From positions 182,379 through 246,378 of the forward strand of contig NZ_JAQGJV010000009.1 in the NCBI RefSeq assembly GCF_028290435.1: 64,000 bases of DNA. Reading direction: 5' to 3'. This document shows positions 25,551 through 33,571 of the stretch, in pieces. The notes below the pieces were generated by a model. That model was given only the letters and a program-made list of their open reading frames with translations, was not told the DNA's origin and ran no database searches. Each line of letters begins with the position of its first letter. Position 1 is the first letter of the stretch. The stretch is from Devosia sp. (lineage in GTDB: Bacteria; Pseudomonadota; Alphaproteobacteria; Rhizobiales; Devosiaceae). A program made the translations under genes and the position numbers.

Positions 25551-25635
25551 TGCAAGCATTGACAGCACAGAATGCTTGCAAGGTCGTGCGGTCTGTGTCA
25601 TTTTTGCAAGCATTCTGGATAGAAGGATGCTTGCA
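25551..25635. promoter_or_regulatory. Two TGCAAGCAT palindromes overlapping the start of the P63C gene
   Basis: Site 1: TGCAAGCATT (25551-25560) and AATGCTTGCA (25571-25580), 10-bp spacer. Site 2: TGCAAGCAT (25605-25613) and ATGCTTGCA (25627-25635), 13-bp spacer that contains the AGAAGGA ribosome-binding site; its last base is the A of the ATG. A TTGACA hexamer lies at 25559-25564. Binding of a regulator here would block transcription and translation start of the P63C gene. Confidence 0.6.
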
Positions 25636-26726
25636 TGTCTGACCTTTTTGGGCGATCTCCCGTGGGCAGCGCTGGTGGAAAAGCCCGTAAGGAGAAGCTT
25701 AGCCCCGAGGAGCGTTCGGCAATTGCGGCCGAGGCGGCGAAGGCCCGTTGGACAAATCGACCAGAGCCCACCCCAGATATGCCACGCGTCCTTGAAGGCT
25801 ATTCCAATGTGCTGACGCTGGACGGAACCAAGTTGCCTTGCGCAGTGGTCGAGGGGCCCAATGGCATTCAACGTGTTTTAAGCGAAAACGGAATTACGCA
25901 AGCGATTCTAGGCACCCGCAGCGGGGCATCAAAGCGCCTCAAGAAAGCCGCGGAAGGGGAAGGGGCCCTTTTGCCGCTCTTTGTGGCTCCAAGTCAGTTA
26001 AAGGAATTTATTACGGAAGACTTGCTGGAGGGCCCTCTCCGGCCGATCGATTATGTCGACGGAGACAGGGTCGTTAGAGGCTATGACTCTTCGATTCTAG
26101 TCGCGGTATGCGGCGTCTGGCTCAGGGCCCGCGCTCAGGGCAAACTGCAAAAGCAACAGCTCGCCAAAGCGCAGCAGGCGGAGGCGTTGACGCTTGCCTT
26201 GGCCGATTTGGGCATTGTGGCACTTATTGATGAGGCCACTGGATACCAGGATGACCGTGCTCGCGACGCTCTGGTGAAGATATTTGCAACGTTTCTAGCA
26301 AAGGAGCGGCAAAAATGGGCACTCACCTTCCCACTCGACTTTTACAAGGAGATTTATCGCCTCAGAGGTTGGAAGTTCGAGCCGTGGAACACCAAACGCC
26401 CAAGCGTTGTCGCGAACTGGACAGATGACTTTGTTTATGACCGCCTTGCACCGGGACTAACTGAGGAACTTCGAACCAAAAACCCCGTTGCCGAAACAGG
26501 GCGGCGTTCACATAAGCACCACCAATGGTTCAATACAGACAAAGGGCACCCCAAGTTGAAAGAACATATCTCGGGCGTTATCGCGCTACTGAGAGCGGCC
26601 GATGATTGGGAATCATTTAAGAGGGGATTGGATAGGGCATATCCAAAATTTGGAGAAACCATGCAGATGTCGTTGTCAGGCGGTAAAGACCGACGCCAGA
26701 CCAATGTCGAGCACAGTGGCGAGTAG
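25635..26726 (+). CDS. P63C-domain protein
   Basis: 363-residue protein. The N-terminal 60 residues are lysine/alanine-rich (GGKARKEKLSPEERSAIAAEAAKARW), likely nucleic-acid binding. The middle has a helical region around residues 170-200. The C-terminal P63C domain is recognised by FYKEIYRLRGW, the DDFVYDRLAPGLTEELRTKNP segment and HHQWFNTDKGHPKLKEHISG. The domain is named after a phage protein and is common on mobile elements; its function is unknown. The ATG at 25635 has a good binding site inside a palindrome. Base composition is intermediate. Confidence 0.75.
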   Translation: MSDLFGRSPVGSAGGKARKEKLSPEERSAIAAEAAKARWTNRPEPTPDMPRVLEGYSNVLTLDGTKLPCAVVEGPNGIQRVLSENGITQAILGTRSGASKRLKKAAEGEGALLPLFVAPSQLKEFITEDLLEGPLRPIDYVDGDRVVRGYDSSILVAVCGVWLRARAQGKLQKQQLAKAQQAEALTLALADLGIVALIDEATGYQDDRARDALVKIFATFLAKERQKWALTFPLDFYKEIYRLRGWKFEPWNTKRPSVVANWTDDFVYDRLAPGLTEELRTKNPVAETGRRSHKHHQWFNTDKGHPKLKEHISGVIALLRAADDWESFKRGLDRAYPKFGETMQMSLSGGKDRRQTNVEHSGE

Positions 26727-26854
26727 CAGTGGACAGCCGCCCCTCGGTGAGAATTACACTGCAACCACTACAACAATTTTGTGGGGCAAAATGGCGGGGC
26801 ATTTATAGCTAAAAGCCAAAACCAACGCAATAACAGCGGGATAGGCTGGTTTAG

Positions 26855-26944
26855 TGGCGGAGAGAAAGGGATTCGAACCCTTGAGACGGTTCCCCGCCTA
26901 CACACTTTCCAGGCGTGCGCCTTCGACCACTCGGCCATCTCTCC
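26855..26944 (-). tRNA. tRNA-Ser (anticodon GGA)
   Basis: The 5' end is at 26944 and the acceptor stem GGAGAGA pairs with TCTCTCC (ending 26859). The anticodon GGA is at 26910-26908, a long variable arm typical of tRNA-Ser is present, the T-arm reads GGTTCGAATCC, the discriminator is G and CCA is encoded at 26857-26855. Its 3' end faces the A/T-rich island, the usual arrangement for an island integrated at a tRNA. I found no second copy of the tRNA 3' end in this window. Confidence 0.95.
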
Positions 26945-27179
26945 GCTTCGCTCTGGCGGCCGGTGGAAGGGTCCGGCGCGTGGCCAATGGCCGGGGCGAG
27001 CGGGCGCAATATACGCATCGACGCCCAGGATGCAAGCGATCACAGCTGCGACAAGAGGATTGTTTTGTACAGCCCAGCTCCCATCTTGTAGCCTGGACCC
27101 ACACCATGGCACAAAGAACCGCGGCAGGGGCCGGAATGACCAGTCACCTCACGATGTCCCGGGCGCACAGGAAGTTGTG

Positions 27180-27503
27180 ATGCGGCTTGTCTTGAGAATT
27201 CTTGGAACCTGGCTGGTGGGCCTGGCTCTGGTGCTTGCCGTCATCGATGGCACCAAATCGCTGGGCGCCAGCCAACTGGTGCTGACGAGCCTGGCCGAGA
27301 CCTGGACCAGCGTTAATCCAGCGAGCCTCTCGGCAGTCCAGGCGTTTTTCAATAGCCGGTATTTTGCCGATCTGCTGGATGGCACAATGGCGGCGCTGTT
27401 GAGCTACCCCGCGTTTGCGGTGATCGCGGTACCGGGAATTCTGTTGGCCCTGCTGGGCCGGAGGCCGCGGCGCGAGCGGTATATCCAGCAGGACCAGATC
27501 TGA
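27180..27503 (+). CDS. Small membrane protein (107 aa), PetM-like annotation in related genomes
   Basis: 107 residues with an N-terminal membrane helix (about 4-22) and a second near the C-terminus (about 78-95). The ATG at 27180 follows AGGAAG. Similar proteins are widespread in Hyphomicrobiales and often carry an unreliable 'PetM' label; function is unknown. It lies 36 bp before msrA and is probably cotranscribed with it. Confidence 0.75.
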   Translation: MRLVLRILGTWLVGLALVLAVIDGTKSLGASQLVLTSLAETWTSVNPASLSAVQAFFNSRYFADLLDGTMAALLSYPAFAVIAVPGILLALLGRRPRRERYIQQDQI

Positions 27504-27536
27504 CGCCGTTCCACTGCGCCCCAGAAAGGAAGACCG

Positions 27537-28190
27537 ATGTTTTTCAAAAGCAAACCAAGCTCCATTCCCAGCCCAGATCAGGCGCTGCCCGGCCGAGCCG
27601 CCGAAATGAGCGTGGCCGAGAATCACTTCGTCAATGAACACAATCTCAAGGGCCCCTATCCCGCTGGCGCTGAGACCATCTATTTCGGGCTCGGATGCTT
27701 CTGGGGAGCGGAACGGTTGTTCTGGAAGCTGTCGGGGGTCTATGTGACCGCGGTTGGCTACCAGGGTGGCTCGACCCCCAATCCGACCTACGAAGAGGTT
27801 TGCTCGGGCCAGACCGGGCATACCGAGGCCGTCAAGGTGGTCTACGATCCCGCGCAGGTGAGCCTCGATACCCTGCTCAAGACCTTCTGGGAGGAGCACA
27901 ATCCGACCGAAGGCATGCGTTCGGGCAATGATGTGGGCACGCAATATCGCTCGGCCATCTATACGACGACGCCCGAACAGGCGGACATCGTGGCGCGCAG
28001 CCGCGTCGCCTATCAGGGCGCGCTCAAGGCCAAGGGCCTGGGCACTATCACCACGGAAATCGCCCCGGCGGGTCCGTTCTATTATGCCGAGACCTATCAC
28101 CAGCAGTACCTCGCCAAGAACCCGCGCGGCTATTGCGGGCTGCAGGGCACTGGTGTCTCGTGCCCGATCGGCACCGGCGTCGCCGCCTAG
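27537..28190 (+). CDS. msrA: Peptide methionine-(S)-S-oxide reductase
   Basis: 217-residue MsrA. The catalytic motif GCFWG is at 53-57 (Cys54), and conserved segments [21 protein letters not shown] and NPTEG follow. C-terminal cysteines ([10 protein letters not shown]) would serve as resolving residues with thioredoxin. It repairs oxidised methionine in the cytoplasm. A preceding AAGGAAG site supports the ATG at 27537. The YjbR genes follow directly. Confidence 0.95.
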   Translation: MFFKSKPSSIPSPDQALPGRAAEMSVAENHFVNEHNLKGPYPAGAETIYFGLGCFWGAERLFWKLSGVYVTAVGYQGGSTPNPTYEEVCSGQTGHTEAVKVVYDPAQVSLDTLLKTFWEEHNPTEGMRSGNDVGTQYRSAIYTTTPEQADIVARSRVAYQGALKAKGLGTITTEIAPAGPFYYAETYHQQYLAKNPRGYCGLQGTGVSCPIGTGVAA

Positions 28191-28191
28191 C

Positions 28192-28551
28192 ATGATCGGC
28201 CGGGCAGAGTATCAGCACTTTGCTGCCACCCTGCCCGGCGCCACGTTTGTCGAGCAATGGGGCGGGCTGATCGCCAAGGTTGGCGGCAAGGTTTTCGCCA
28301 TGTGGGGCGAGCGGCATGACGAGCCGGGACACATCGTCTTCAAGGTGCCCGAAACCAGCTTTGAAATTCTCACCGCGCTGGATGGCGTGGATCAGGCACC
28401 GTATTTTGCCAAGGGCAAATGGGTCGTGGTGGCTCCCGGCGCGCTGCCCAAGGGCGATGTCGAGCACTATATTGCCGGATCGCATGCAGTGGTGGCGGCC
28501 GGCCTGACCAAGAAGCTGCAGCGCGAGCTTGGACTGCTGCCACCCCAATGA
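28192..28551 (+). CDS. MmcQ/YjbR-family protein, copy 1
   Basis: 119 residues of the MmcQ/YjbR (CyaY-like fold) family: the conserved core is KVGGKVFAMWG, HIVFKVPE, and APYFAKGKWVVV followed by a C-terminal helix. The ATG at 28192 is one base past the msrA stop, so it is probably translationally coupled. The family is called DNA-binding, but its role is not established. Confidence 0.85.
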   Translation: MIGRAEYQHFAATLPGATFVEQWGGLIAKVGGKVFAMWGERHDEPGHIVFKVPETSFEILTALDGVDQAPYFAKGKWVVVAPGALPKGDVEHYIAGSHAVVAAGLTKKLQRELGLLPPQ

Positions 28552-28937
28552 GCGCGCCGATCTTTACCCGCGCGGGGTTCGAACCCTTCGTGCTGGCGCA
28601 GCCGGCGGCGACGCTGGTGCATCAATGGCGCGACGATAGCGTCGCCAAGGTCGGCGGCAAGATTTTTGCCCTGCTCGACAACGATCCGGGCGAGGTCTGG
28701 CTCAAGGTGTCGGAGCTGGCCTTCGACATGCTGACCGAATTGCCCGGCATAAGGCCGGCGCCTTATTTCGCGCGAGCATCATGGGTGGCAATCGGCCTCG
28801 AAGCACCCCTCCGCGAAGATGAGGTGCGGGCCTATATCGTGGAGGCGCACCGGCTGATCGCGACGCGCCTGACGCGCAGGATCCGGGCAGAACTGGCGCT
28901 GGACGGACTTATTGCGGCAGGACCGCGTAGATCCTGA
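28548..28937 (+). CDS. MmcQ/YjbR-family protein, copy 2
   Basis: 129 residues of the same family: KVGGKIFALLDN, EVWLKVSE and RPAPYFARASWVAI. It overlaps copy 1 by 4 bp (ATGA) and its 3' end overlaps the convergent GT-C-like gene by 29 bp. The two copies are clearly diverged, so this is an old tandem duplication rather than a recent one. Confidence 0.85.
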   Translation: MSAPIFTRAGFEPFVLAQPAATLVHQWRDDSVAKVGGKIFALLDNDPGEVWLKVSELAFDMLTELPGIRPAPYFARASWVAIGLEAPLREDEVRAYIVEAHRLIATRLTRRIRAELALDGLIAAGPRRS

Positions 28938-30696
28938 GCGGGCCGTCGTGCTTGACCTCGGAAAACCATGGCGGCAGCGCATTGGCGCGGGCCAGATGCA
29001 CGAAGGCATCCGGCGCCGCGTCGGGAAGACCGCTCATTTCGGGCAGGGCGTCGCAGGTGACGACGAGGCTGATGCCGCGTGCATCAAGGATGGCTCGGGC
29101 CTCGCCGATCGGGCCATTGAAGAAGTGGAAGGTATCGAGCAGGCCCTGGTTGTTGCGATGGTAGGGCGCAGCGACGACAGCGTGATCGGTATAGAGCAGC
29201 ACATAGGCGCCCAGATCGATCGGGGTCATGATGCGTTCGGGCGGCATGCCCTTGAGGTCGACATAGGCGCCGGGCGCCAGGCACGCGTCGCTGTCGACTT
29301 CGGCTGAGGTGACGACCCGCGCGCCAGTTTGCGCTGGCAGATGAAGCACGACCTGTTGCACCAGCACCGCCCAGAGCAGCCCGGCGAAACCGAGCCAGCT
29401 GCCAATCAATCCCAGCACGCTTAACGCCGTCGTTCGGCGCAAATATCGGGCGCGTGCGGCGATCACCAGATAGCCGCAGGCCGGCGACAGCACGGCTGCC
29501 GAAAGGCGGATGCCGCGCACCTGCAACAACGCGACCGCCGCGATGACTGCAAGAAATGTCAGCATGACCAGCCAGCCGCCGCGCTCGACGCCGCGCGTGC
29601 GCCAGGCCGCATAGGCATAGACAAAGAGGGCCAGCGTCGTCGGAATGGCCGCCGCCACCACGTAGCTGGGCTGTTCGCTCAGCACCGCCAGCAAGGGCTT
29701 CGCCTCGCCGACACCCGCCAGCCAATGCTGCACCAGCCACGGATCGACCGACGCATAGGGACCGGCCAGGCATTGGGGGAACAGCACGAGGACCAGAGCG
29801 GAGGCAGCGCTGCCAGCGATGACGGCGGCGCCCAGCCGCCAGGACCAGGGTCGGGTGCCAAGCGGCAGTAGGCTCAGGCCAGACAGACCCAGCCCCACCG
29901 CCAGGGCGGCGGTGACGTAGACGATGGAAATAGCGTCGCACGCCGGTACGAACCAGAGCGAGGGCGGCAGGGCGATGCCGAGATGCAGCAGCGTGCCGAG
30001 GCCGAACGACAGGCCGAAATTGCGTACGGCCCGCGCATGGATGGGCGATGCCACATAGACGAGGCCGTAAATGGCCACGGCGGCGATCACCACCGGCAAG
30101 GTTTCGATGCCGATCGCCAGCGACGTGGCCACGGCGACGCCCGCGCCGATCGCCGCGCCCGGCTGGCGCAGCGCCGTGATGGTGGCGATTGCGGCGACCT
30201 GCGTCAGAATGATCTGGACGGAATGATGATCGACCCGCCCGAAGTTGAATTCGCTGAAGGTGATGATGGAGAAGGCCGACAGCAGCATGCCGGGCAGGAC
30301 GCCCTCGGCGCCGACCAGCAGGCGGGCCAGCCGGCCGCTGAGCCAGATGAAGACCGCCAGCAGAATGGACGGCCATACATAGCCGGCGACGATTTCCGCC
30401 TGCGCCGCGCCAACCAGTGGACGGGCCAGCAGTTCGACAATGGCGATCGGCAGATCGACCAGTCGCGACCAGTGCATAGCGGCGCCGAACGGCGTGTTCA
30501 TGCGGTATTGGGCGTGGTCGAACCAGTTTTGCCCGGACAGGAAATCGCGCACCACGACCATGCGCATGGCATCGTCATTATCGGCGAAAAACACCTGATC
30601 AAAGCCGTGATAGCTGGCGCGGACCGCAATGAACGCCAAAGCCGCCAGGAACACGAAGGCCAGCGGCAACAGGTCATGCTTTTGCCGGTCAAGCAT
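28909..30696 (-). CDS. GT-C-type integral membrane protein (Stt3-like)
   Basis: 595 residues with about 11-13 hydrophobic segments and a soluble C-terminal domain (about 460-595). Two motifs typical of lipid-linked-sugar glycosyltransferases are visible: ADNDDAMRM (Asp39, Asp41) in the first outer loop and GRVDHHSVQ (Asp156-His-His) in a later loop. Start at 30696 is chosen because the upstream ATG at 30762 adds a charged leader. It probably transfers a sugar from a polyprenyl donor; acceptor unknown. No glycan-synthesis genes are adjacent. Confidence 0.7.
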   Translation of the reverse strand: MLDRQKHDLLPLAFVFLAALAFIAVRASYHGFDQVFFADNDDAMRMVVVRDFLSGQNWFDHAQYRMNTPFGAAMHWSRLVDLPIAIVELLARPLVGAAQAEIVAGYVWPSILLAVFIWLSGRLARLLVGAEGVLPGMLLSAFSIITFSEFNFGRVDHHSVQIILTQVAAIATITALRQPGAAIGAGVAVATSLAIGIETLPVVIAAVAIYGLVYVASPIHARAVRNFGLSFGLGTLLHLGIALPPSLWFVPACDAISIVYVTAALAVGLGLSGLSLLPLGTRPWSWRLGAAVIAGSAASALVLVLFPQCLAGPYASVDPWLVQHWLAGVGEAKPLLAVLSEQPSYVVAAAIPTTLALFVYAYAAWRTRGVERGGWLVMLTFLAVIAAVALLQVRGIRLSAAVLSPACGYLVIAARARYLRRTTALSVLGLIGSWLGFAGLLWAVLVQQVVLHLPAQTGARVVTSAEVDSDACLAPGAYVDLKGMPPERIMTPIDLGAYVLLYTDHAVVAAPYHRNNQGLLDTFHFFNGPIGEARAILDARGISLVVTCDALPEMSGLPDAAPDAFVHLARANALPPWFSEVKHDGPLRIYAVLPQ

Positions 30697-30770
30697 CGGG
30701 GTGCTCCGGAGGGACCGGCATCGTTCTAGCGCGGCGGCCTTAAAGTGCGTTGAAAACGGCACAAAAGAAA

Positions 30771-30794
30771 GGGCGGCAGATCGATCTGCCGCCC
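30771..30794 (-). terminator. Rho-independent terminator of the peroxiredoxin gene
   Basis: A perfect 24-nt palindrome (GGGCGGCAGATC and its complement) is followed on the minus strand by TTTCTTTT. It lies 31 bp past the peroxiredoxin stop. Confidence 0.85.
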
Positions 30795-30824
30795 AGTTGT
30801 CAGGGAGAAAACGAATGCGGCCGA

Positions 30825-31460
30825 TCAGCCGCGTGGCTGGGGAACAATTCGCAGATAGGGCTTGGGTTCCTTCCAGCCTTCTGGGTATTTGAGCTTGGCG
30901 GCTTCATTGTTGACCGAACCCGCGATGATGACATCCTCGCCGTTCTTCCAGTTCACCGGGGTGGCGACCTGATGCTTGGCGGTCAGCTGCAGGCTGTCGA
31001 TGACGCGGATCACTTCGTCGAAGTTGCGGCCAGTGGACGCCGGATATTCGATCTTGAGCTTGACCTTCTTGTCCGGCCCGATAACGAACACGCTCCGCAC
31101 GGTCAGCGTATTGTCGGCATTGGGGTGGATCATGTCGTACTTGCGCGCGACTTCCCCCTTCGTGTCGGCCAATAACGGGAAGTTCAGCGCCGTGCCCTGC
31201 GTCTCGGCAATGTCGCTGGCCCAGGCGGCATGATCCTCAAGCTTGTCGACCGACAGGCCCAGCACCTTGACGTCGCGCTTGTCGAATTCGGGCTTCAGCT
31301 TGGCGGTGTAACCCAGCTCAGTGGTGCAGACCGGGGTGAAATTCTTGGGGTGCGAAAACAGCACCGCCCAGTGGCCCTCGATGTAATCGTAGAAATGAAT
31401 CGGGCCTTCGGTGGAGTCCAGCTCGAAATCGGGCGCAGTATCGCCAATCAGTATCGCCAT
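30825..31460 (-). CDS. 1-Cys peroxiredoxin (Prx6-like)
   Basis: 211 residues. The peroxidatic Cys45 sits in HPKNFTPVCTTELG; there is no resolving cysteine in a Prx C-terminal position and the C-terminal dimerisation domain (about 160-211) is of the Prx6 type. It reduces hydrogen and organic peroxides in the cytoplasm. A clear terminator follows. It forms its own transcription unit. Confidence 0.92.
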   Translation of the reverse strand: MAILIGDTAPDFELDSTEGPIHFYDYIEGHWAVLFSHPKNFTPVCTTELGYTAKLKPEFDKRDVKVLGLSVDKLEDHAAWASDIAETQGTALNFPLLADTKGEVARKYDMIHPNADNTLTVRSVFVIGPDKKVKLKIEYPASTGRNFDEVIRVIDSLQLTAKHQVATPVNWKNGEDVIIAGSVNNEAAKLKYPEGWKEPKPYLRIVPQPRG

Positions 31461-31785
31461 GCTCGTTGCTTCCTTATCTCGTCCGGCCGGGACGCGGCTT
31501 GTTGATGTTAGAATATCGTACCCATAGCCTGCGGAAGAAGCGCCCGGGAGCGAAATCTTTTGTGTTTTGAGCGGCTAAGACGCCATGGCGTTCCAAGGGC
31601 CGTTGCCGCAACAGCATCAGTGCTTAATCCCGCCGCAACCGTCCGCCCCGGCACGACAGGTTTAGGCTTTTGGCCACCCTCACGGCTTCGTGACCAATCG
31701 CCGTGCCACTAAAGGGAAAAGCGGTGCGTTGCCACCGCAGTACTTCGACCCATAAGTCCATTTCATCAATCGACTGGAGACCGAA
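31461..31785. other. Divergent promoter region
   Basis: 325 bp between the peroxiredoxin gene and the small secreted-protein gene. I see no palindrome, riboswitch-like fold or coding sequence that I would defend. Confidence 0.4.
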
Positions 31786-32097
31786 ATGAAATCCTCCCTT
31801 TTGGCCCTTCTTGCCGCCGCAACCCTGTCCCTTGCCCCGATAGGCGCTGTCCATGCCCAGGATGCAACCACCCCTGATGCCACGCAAAGTACAGCATGCG
31901 GGGAAACGGCCGGGAATATGGGCGCCCCTGAATCGCTGATGGACAATGACTCGGATGACGACTCGATGAACGCCAGCAGCGACGACAGCACCAACGATGA
32001 CTCCGCCGGCACCTGCTGCATCGGCAAGGATGGCTCGCCCACCGTTCAGGGCGTCGACTCCGATTGCCCGGCTAAGGACGAGGCTACGGGTAATTAG
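31786..32097 (+). CDS. Small secreted acidic protein (103 aa)
   Basis: A signal peptide covers about residues 1-24 (cleavage near VHA/QD). The mature part of about 80 residues is very acidic and serine-rich (DNDSDDDSMNASSDDSTNDD) and has cysteines in ACGE, GTCCIG and DCPA. The run of Asp/Ser suggests cation binding. A GGAG site precedes the ATG and a textbook terminator follows. No family is recognised. Confidence 0.65.
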   Translation: MKSSLLALLAAATLSLAPIGAVHAQDATTPDATQSTACGETAGNMGAPESLMDNDSDDDSMNASSDDSTNDDSAGTCCIGKDGSPTVQGVDSDCPAKDEATGN

Positions 32098-32119
32098 TTG
32101 ATTGCTCGGATCGACAGGG

Positions 32120-32146
32120 AGGCCCGGCGCAAGGCGGGCCTTTTTA
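32120..32146 (+). terminator. Rho-independent terminator
   Basis: AGGCCCG (32120-32126) and CGGGCCT (32135-32141) form the stem, followed by TTTTA. It ends the small secreted-protein gene and overlaps the 3' end of the convergent creA. Confidence 0.85.
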
Positions 32147-32650
32147 TTGCGCCGCGGGACGCGCCGGCGCGCCATTGGTCCATGTCACCTGCTCGGTCGA
32201 CAGGGGGATGACCGAGAGCGACATCTTGCCACTTCCCTGCTGGATTTCGCGGGCGTGGGCCAGATAGATCAGCGCATTGTTGGCGGCGTCATAGACGCGG
32301 GTGACGCGCAGCGACTTCCAGATCAGCGAGCGATTTTCGCGGAAGATTTCCTCGCCGCCGGGCTTGGTGGCGATATCGCCGATGGTGATGGGCCCAACCA
32401 CCGAGCAATCCAGCGCCGAATAGGACGGGTCCTCGAACCAGTTCCCCTGGCTGACGCGATCGATGAAGCTGCGGTTGAAATAGGCCAGATGGCAGACCAC
32501 CCCCGCCACTTCCGGATCGGCCACAGCGTCGATCGAAATATCGTTGCCGGTCCAGTCGACGCCGACATTGCCGACCTGGCGATTATCCCCACAGGCGGCG
32601 AGCGTCAGAAGCAAGGCGGCAGGCAGGGCGATGCGGGCGATGAGGTTCAT
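32144..32650 (-). CDS. creA: CreA-family lipoprotein
   Basis: 168 residues. The lipoprotein signal ends in the lipobox LAAC (Cys20), so the ATG at 32650 is chosen over 32692; GGAGGA lies upstream. The CreA signature is seen in VGNVGVDWTGNDISIDAVADPEV, then GVVCHLAYF and DPSYSALDCSVVGPI. Function of CreA proteins is unknown. It follows the permease gene by 63 bp. Confidence 0.9.
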   Translation of the reverse strand: MNLIARIALPAALLLTLAACGDNRQVGNVGVDWTGNDISIDAVADPEVAGVVCHLAYFNRSFIDRVSQGNWFEDPSYSALDCSVVGPITIGDIATKPGGEEIFRENRSLIWKSLRVTRVYDAANNALIYLAHAREIQQGSGKMSLSVIPLSTEQVTWTNGAPARPAAQ

Positions 32651-32713
32651 GGCGGCAGGGTCCTCCAATGGATGCGAACGATAGATGGGCAATCGCGGGC
32701 GCGACGCAAGGGA

Positions 32714-33529
32714 TCACCGCTGCCGGCCGCGCAAATGGCGTTCCAGCAGCCGCACCAGCAGCGACAGCGAAATGGTCATGGTGAGGTAGAGGAAGGCCAC
32801 CACATTATAGGTTTCGAAGAACTTGAACGTGCCCGAGGAATAGACCTTGCCCAATTGGGTAATGTCCTGGACGCCCAGAGCCGAAACCAGCGCCGAATCC
32901 TTGATCATTGAGACGAAGTCATTGGCCAGCGGCGGCAGGATGGTGCGCAGGGCTTGTGGCGCTACGACGAAGCGAAACGTGTTCCAGCGCGACAGGCCAA
33001 GCGCGCGCGCCGCTTCCACCTGCCCGCGATCGACTGCCTCGATGCCGGCGCGAAAGATTTCGGCGATGAACGCCGAATAGCACACGGTCAGCGCCAAAAT
33101 CGCGCGCCAGACGAAATCGAAATCGCGGATGGTCATGACCTCGAGCCAACCGATCTGGACCAGGGGAGACATCAGCACATTGATGGCGGAGACGAACCAG
33201 GGCGCGCCCACGAAGGCGACGTAGAACAGGAAGACCAGCACCGGAATGCCGCGGATGATCTCAACGTAAAACGTCGCCACCTCGCGCAGTACGCGGCTCT
33301 GGGATGTGCGTGCCAGCGCCACCAGCAGGCCGAGCACGATGGCGGCCACGAAGGCGAAGAAAGCCACCCAGAGCGTGGTCACTACGCCGCCGGCCAGCGC
33401 CCGGAAAATCTGCGAATAGCCCGCATCGGCCGTGATGGCCCAGAGGCCGACCACGAACAGCAGCGCGATGGCCAGGAGCCACCACGGGATATTGGCGAAG
33501 CGGGAAGGTTTAATGGGTGAGGCAGCCAT
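32714..33529 (-). CDS. Amino-acid-type ABC transporter permease
   Basis: 271-residue permease of the HisM/GlnP type, with helices at about 15-33 and 45-70 and the EAA loop GQVEAARALGLSRWNTFRFVVAPQALR. The binding-protein gene lies upstream in the same operon, separated by a hairpin. No ATPase gene is adjacent; a GlnQ-type subunit must come from elsewhere, for example a shared one. Confidence 0.9.
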   Translation of the reverse strand: MAASPIKPSRFANIPWWLLAIALLFVVGLWAITADAGYSQIFRALAGGVVTTLWVAFFAFVAAIVLGLLVALARTSQSRVLREVATFYVEIIRGIPVLVFLFYVAFVGAPWFVSAINVLMSPLVQIGWLEVMTIRDFDFVWRAILALTVCYSAFIAEIFRAGIEAVDRGQVEAARALGLSRWNTFRFVVAPQALRTILPPLANDFVSMIKDSALVSALGVQDITQLGKVYSSGTFKFFETYNVVAFLYLTMTISLSLLVRLLERHLRGRQR

Positions 33530-33538
33530 CAGGGTGAG

Positions 33539-33564
33539 GCCGCGGTCGAAGCGCCGCGGCCTGC
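33539..33564 (-). terminator. Intercistronic hairpin between binding protein and permease
   Basis: AGGCCGCGG (33539-33547) pairs with CCGCGGCCT (33556-33564), loop 8 bases. It lies 8 bp past the binding-protein stop, with no T-run. It would favour more binding protein than permease. Confidence 0.6.
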
Positions 33565-33571
33565 AGTCATC

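Noticed and set aside
25344..25634. CRISPR-like array from the repeated TGCAAGCAT words
   Set aside because: The words are palindromic operator arms with short unequal spacing, not repeats with regular spacers.
22164..26768. 12-bp direct repeat CACTGCAACCAC at 22164-22175 and 26757-26768, a possible att pair
   Set aside because: A 12-bp match is expected many times by chance in 64 kb, and neither copy touches the tRNA or an integrase.
26781..27503. 240-codon frame across the tRNA gene
   Set aside because: It passes through tRNA-Ser; only the part from 27180 is a credible gene.
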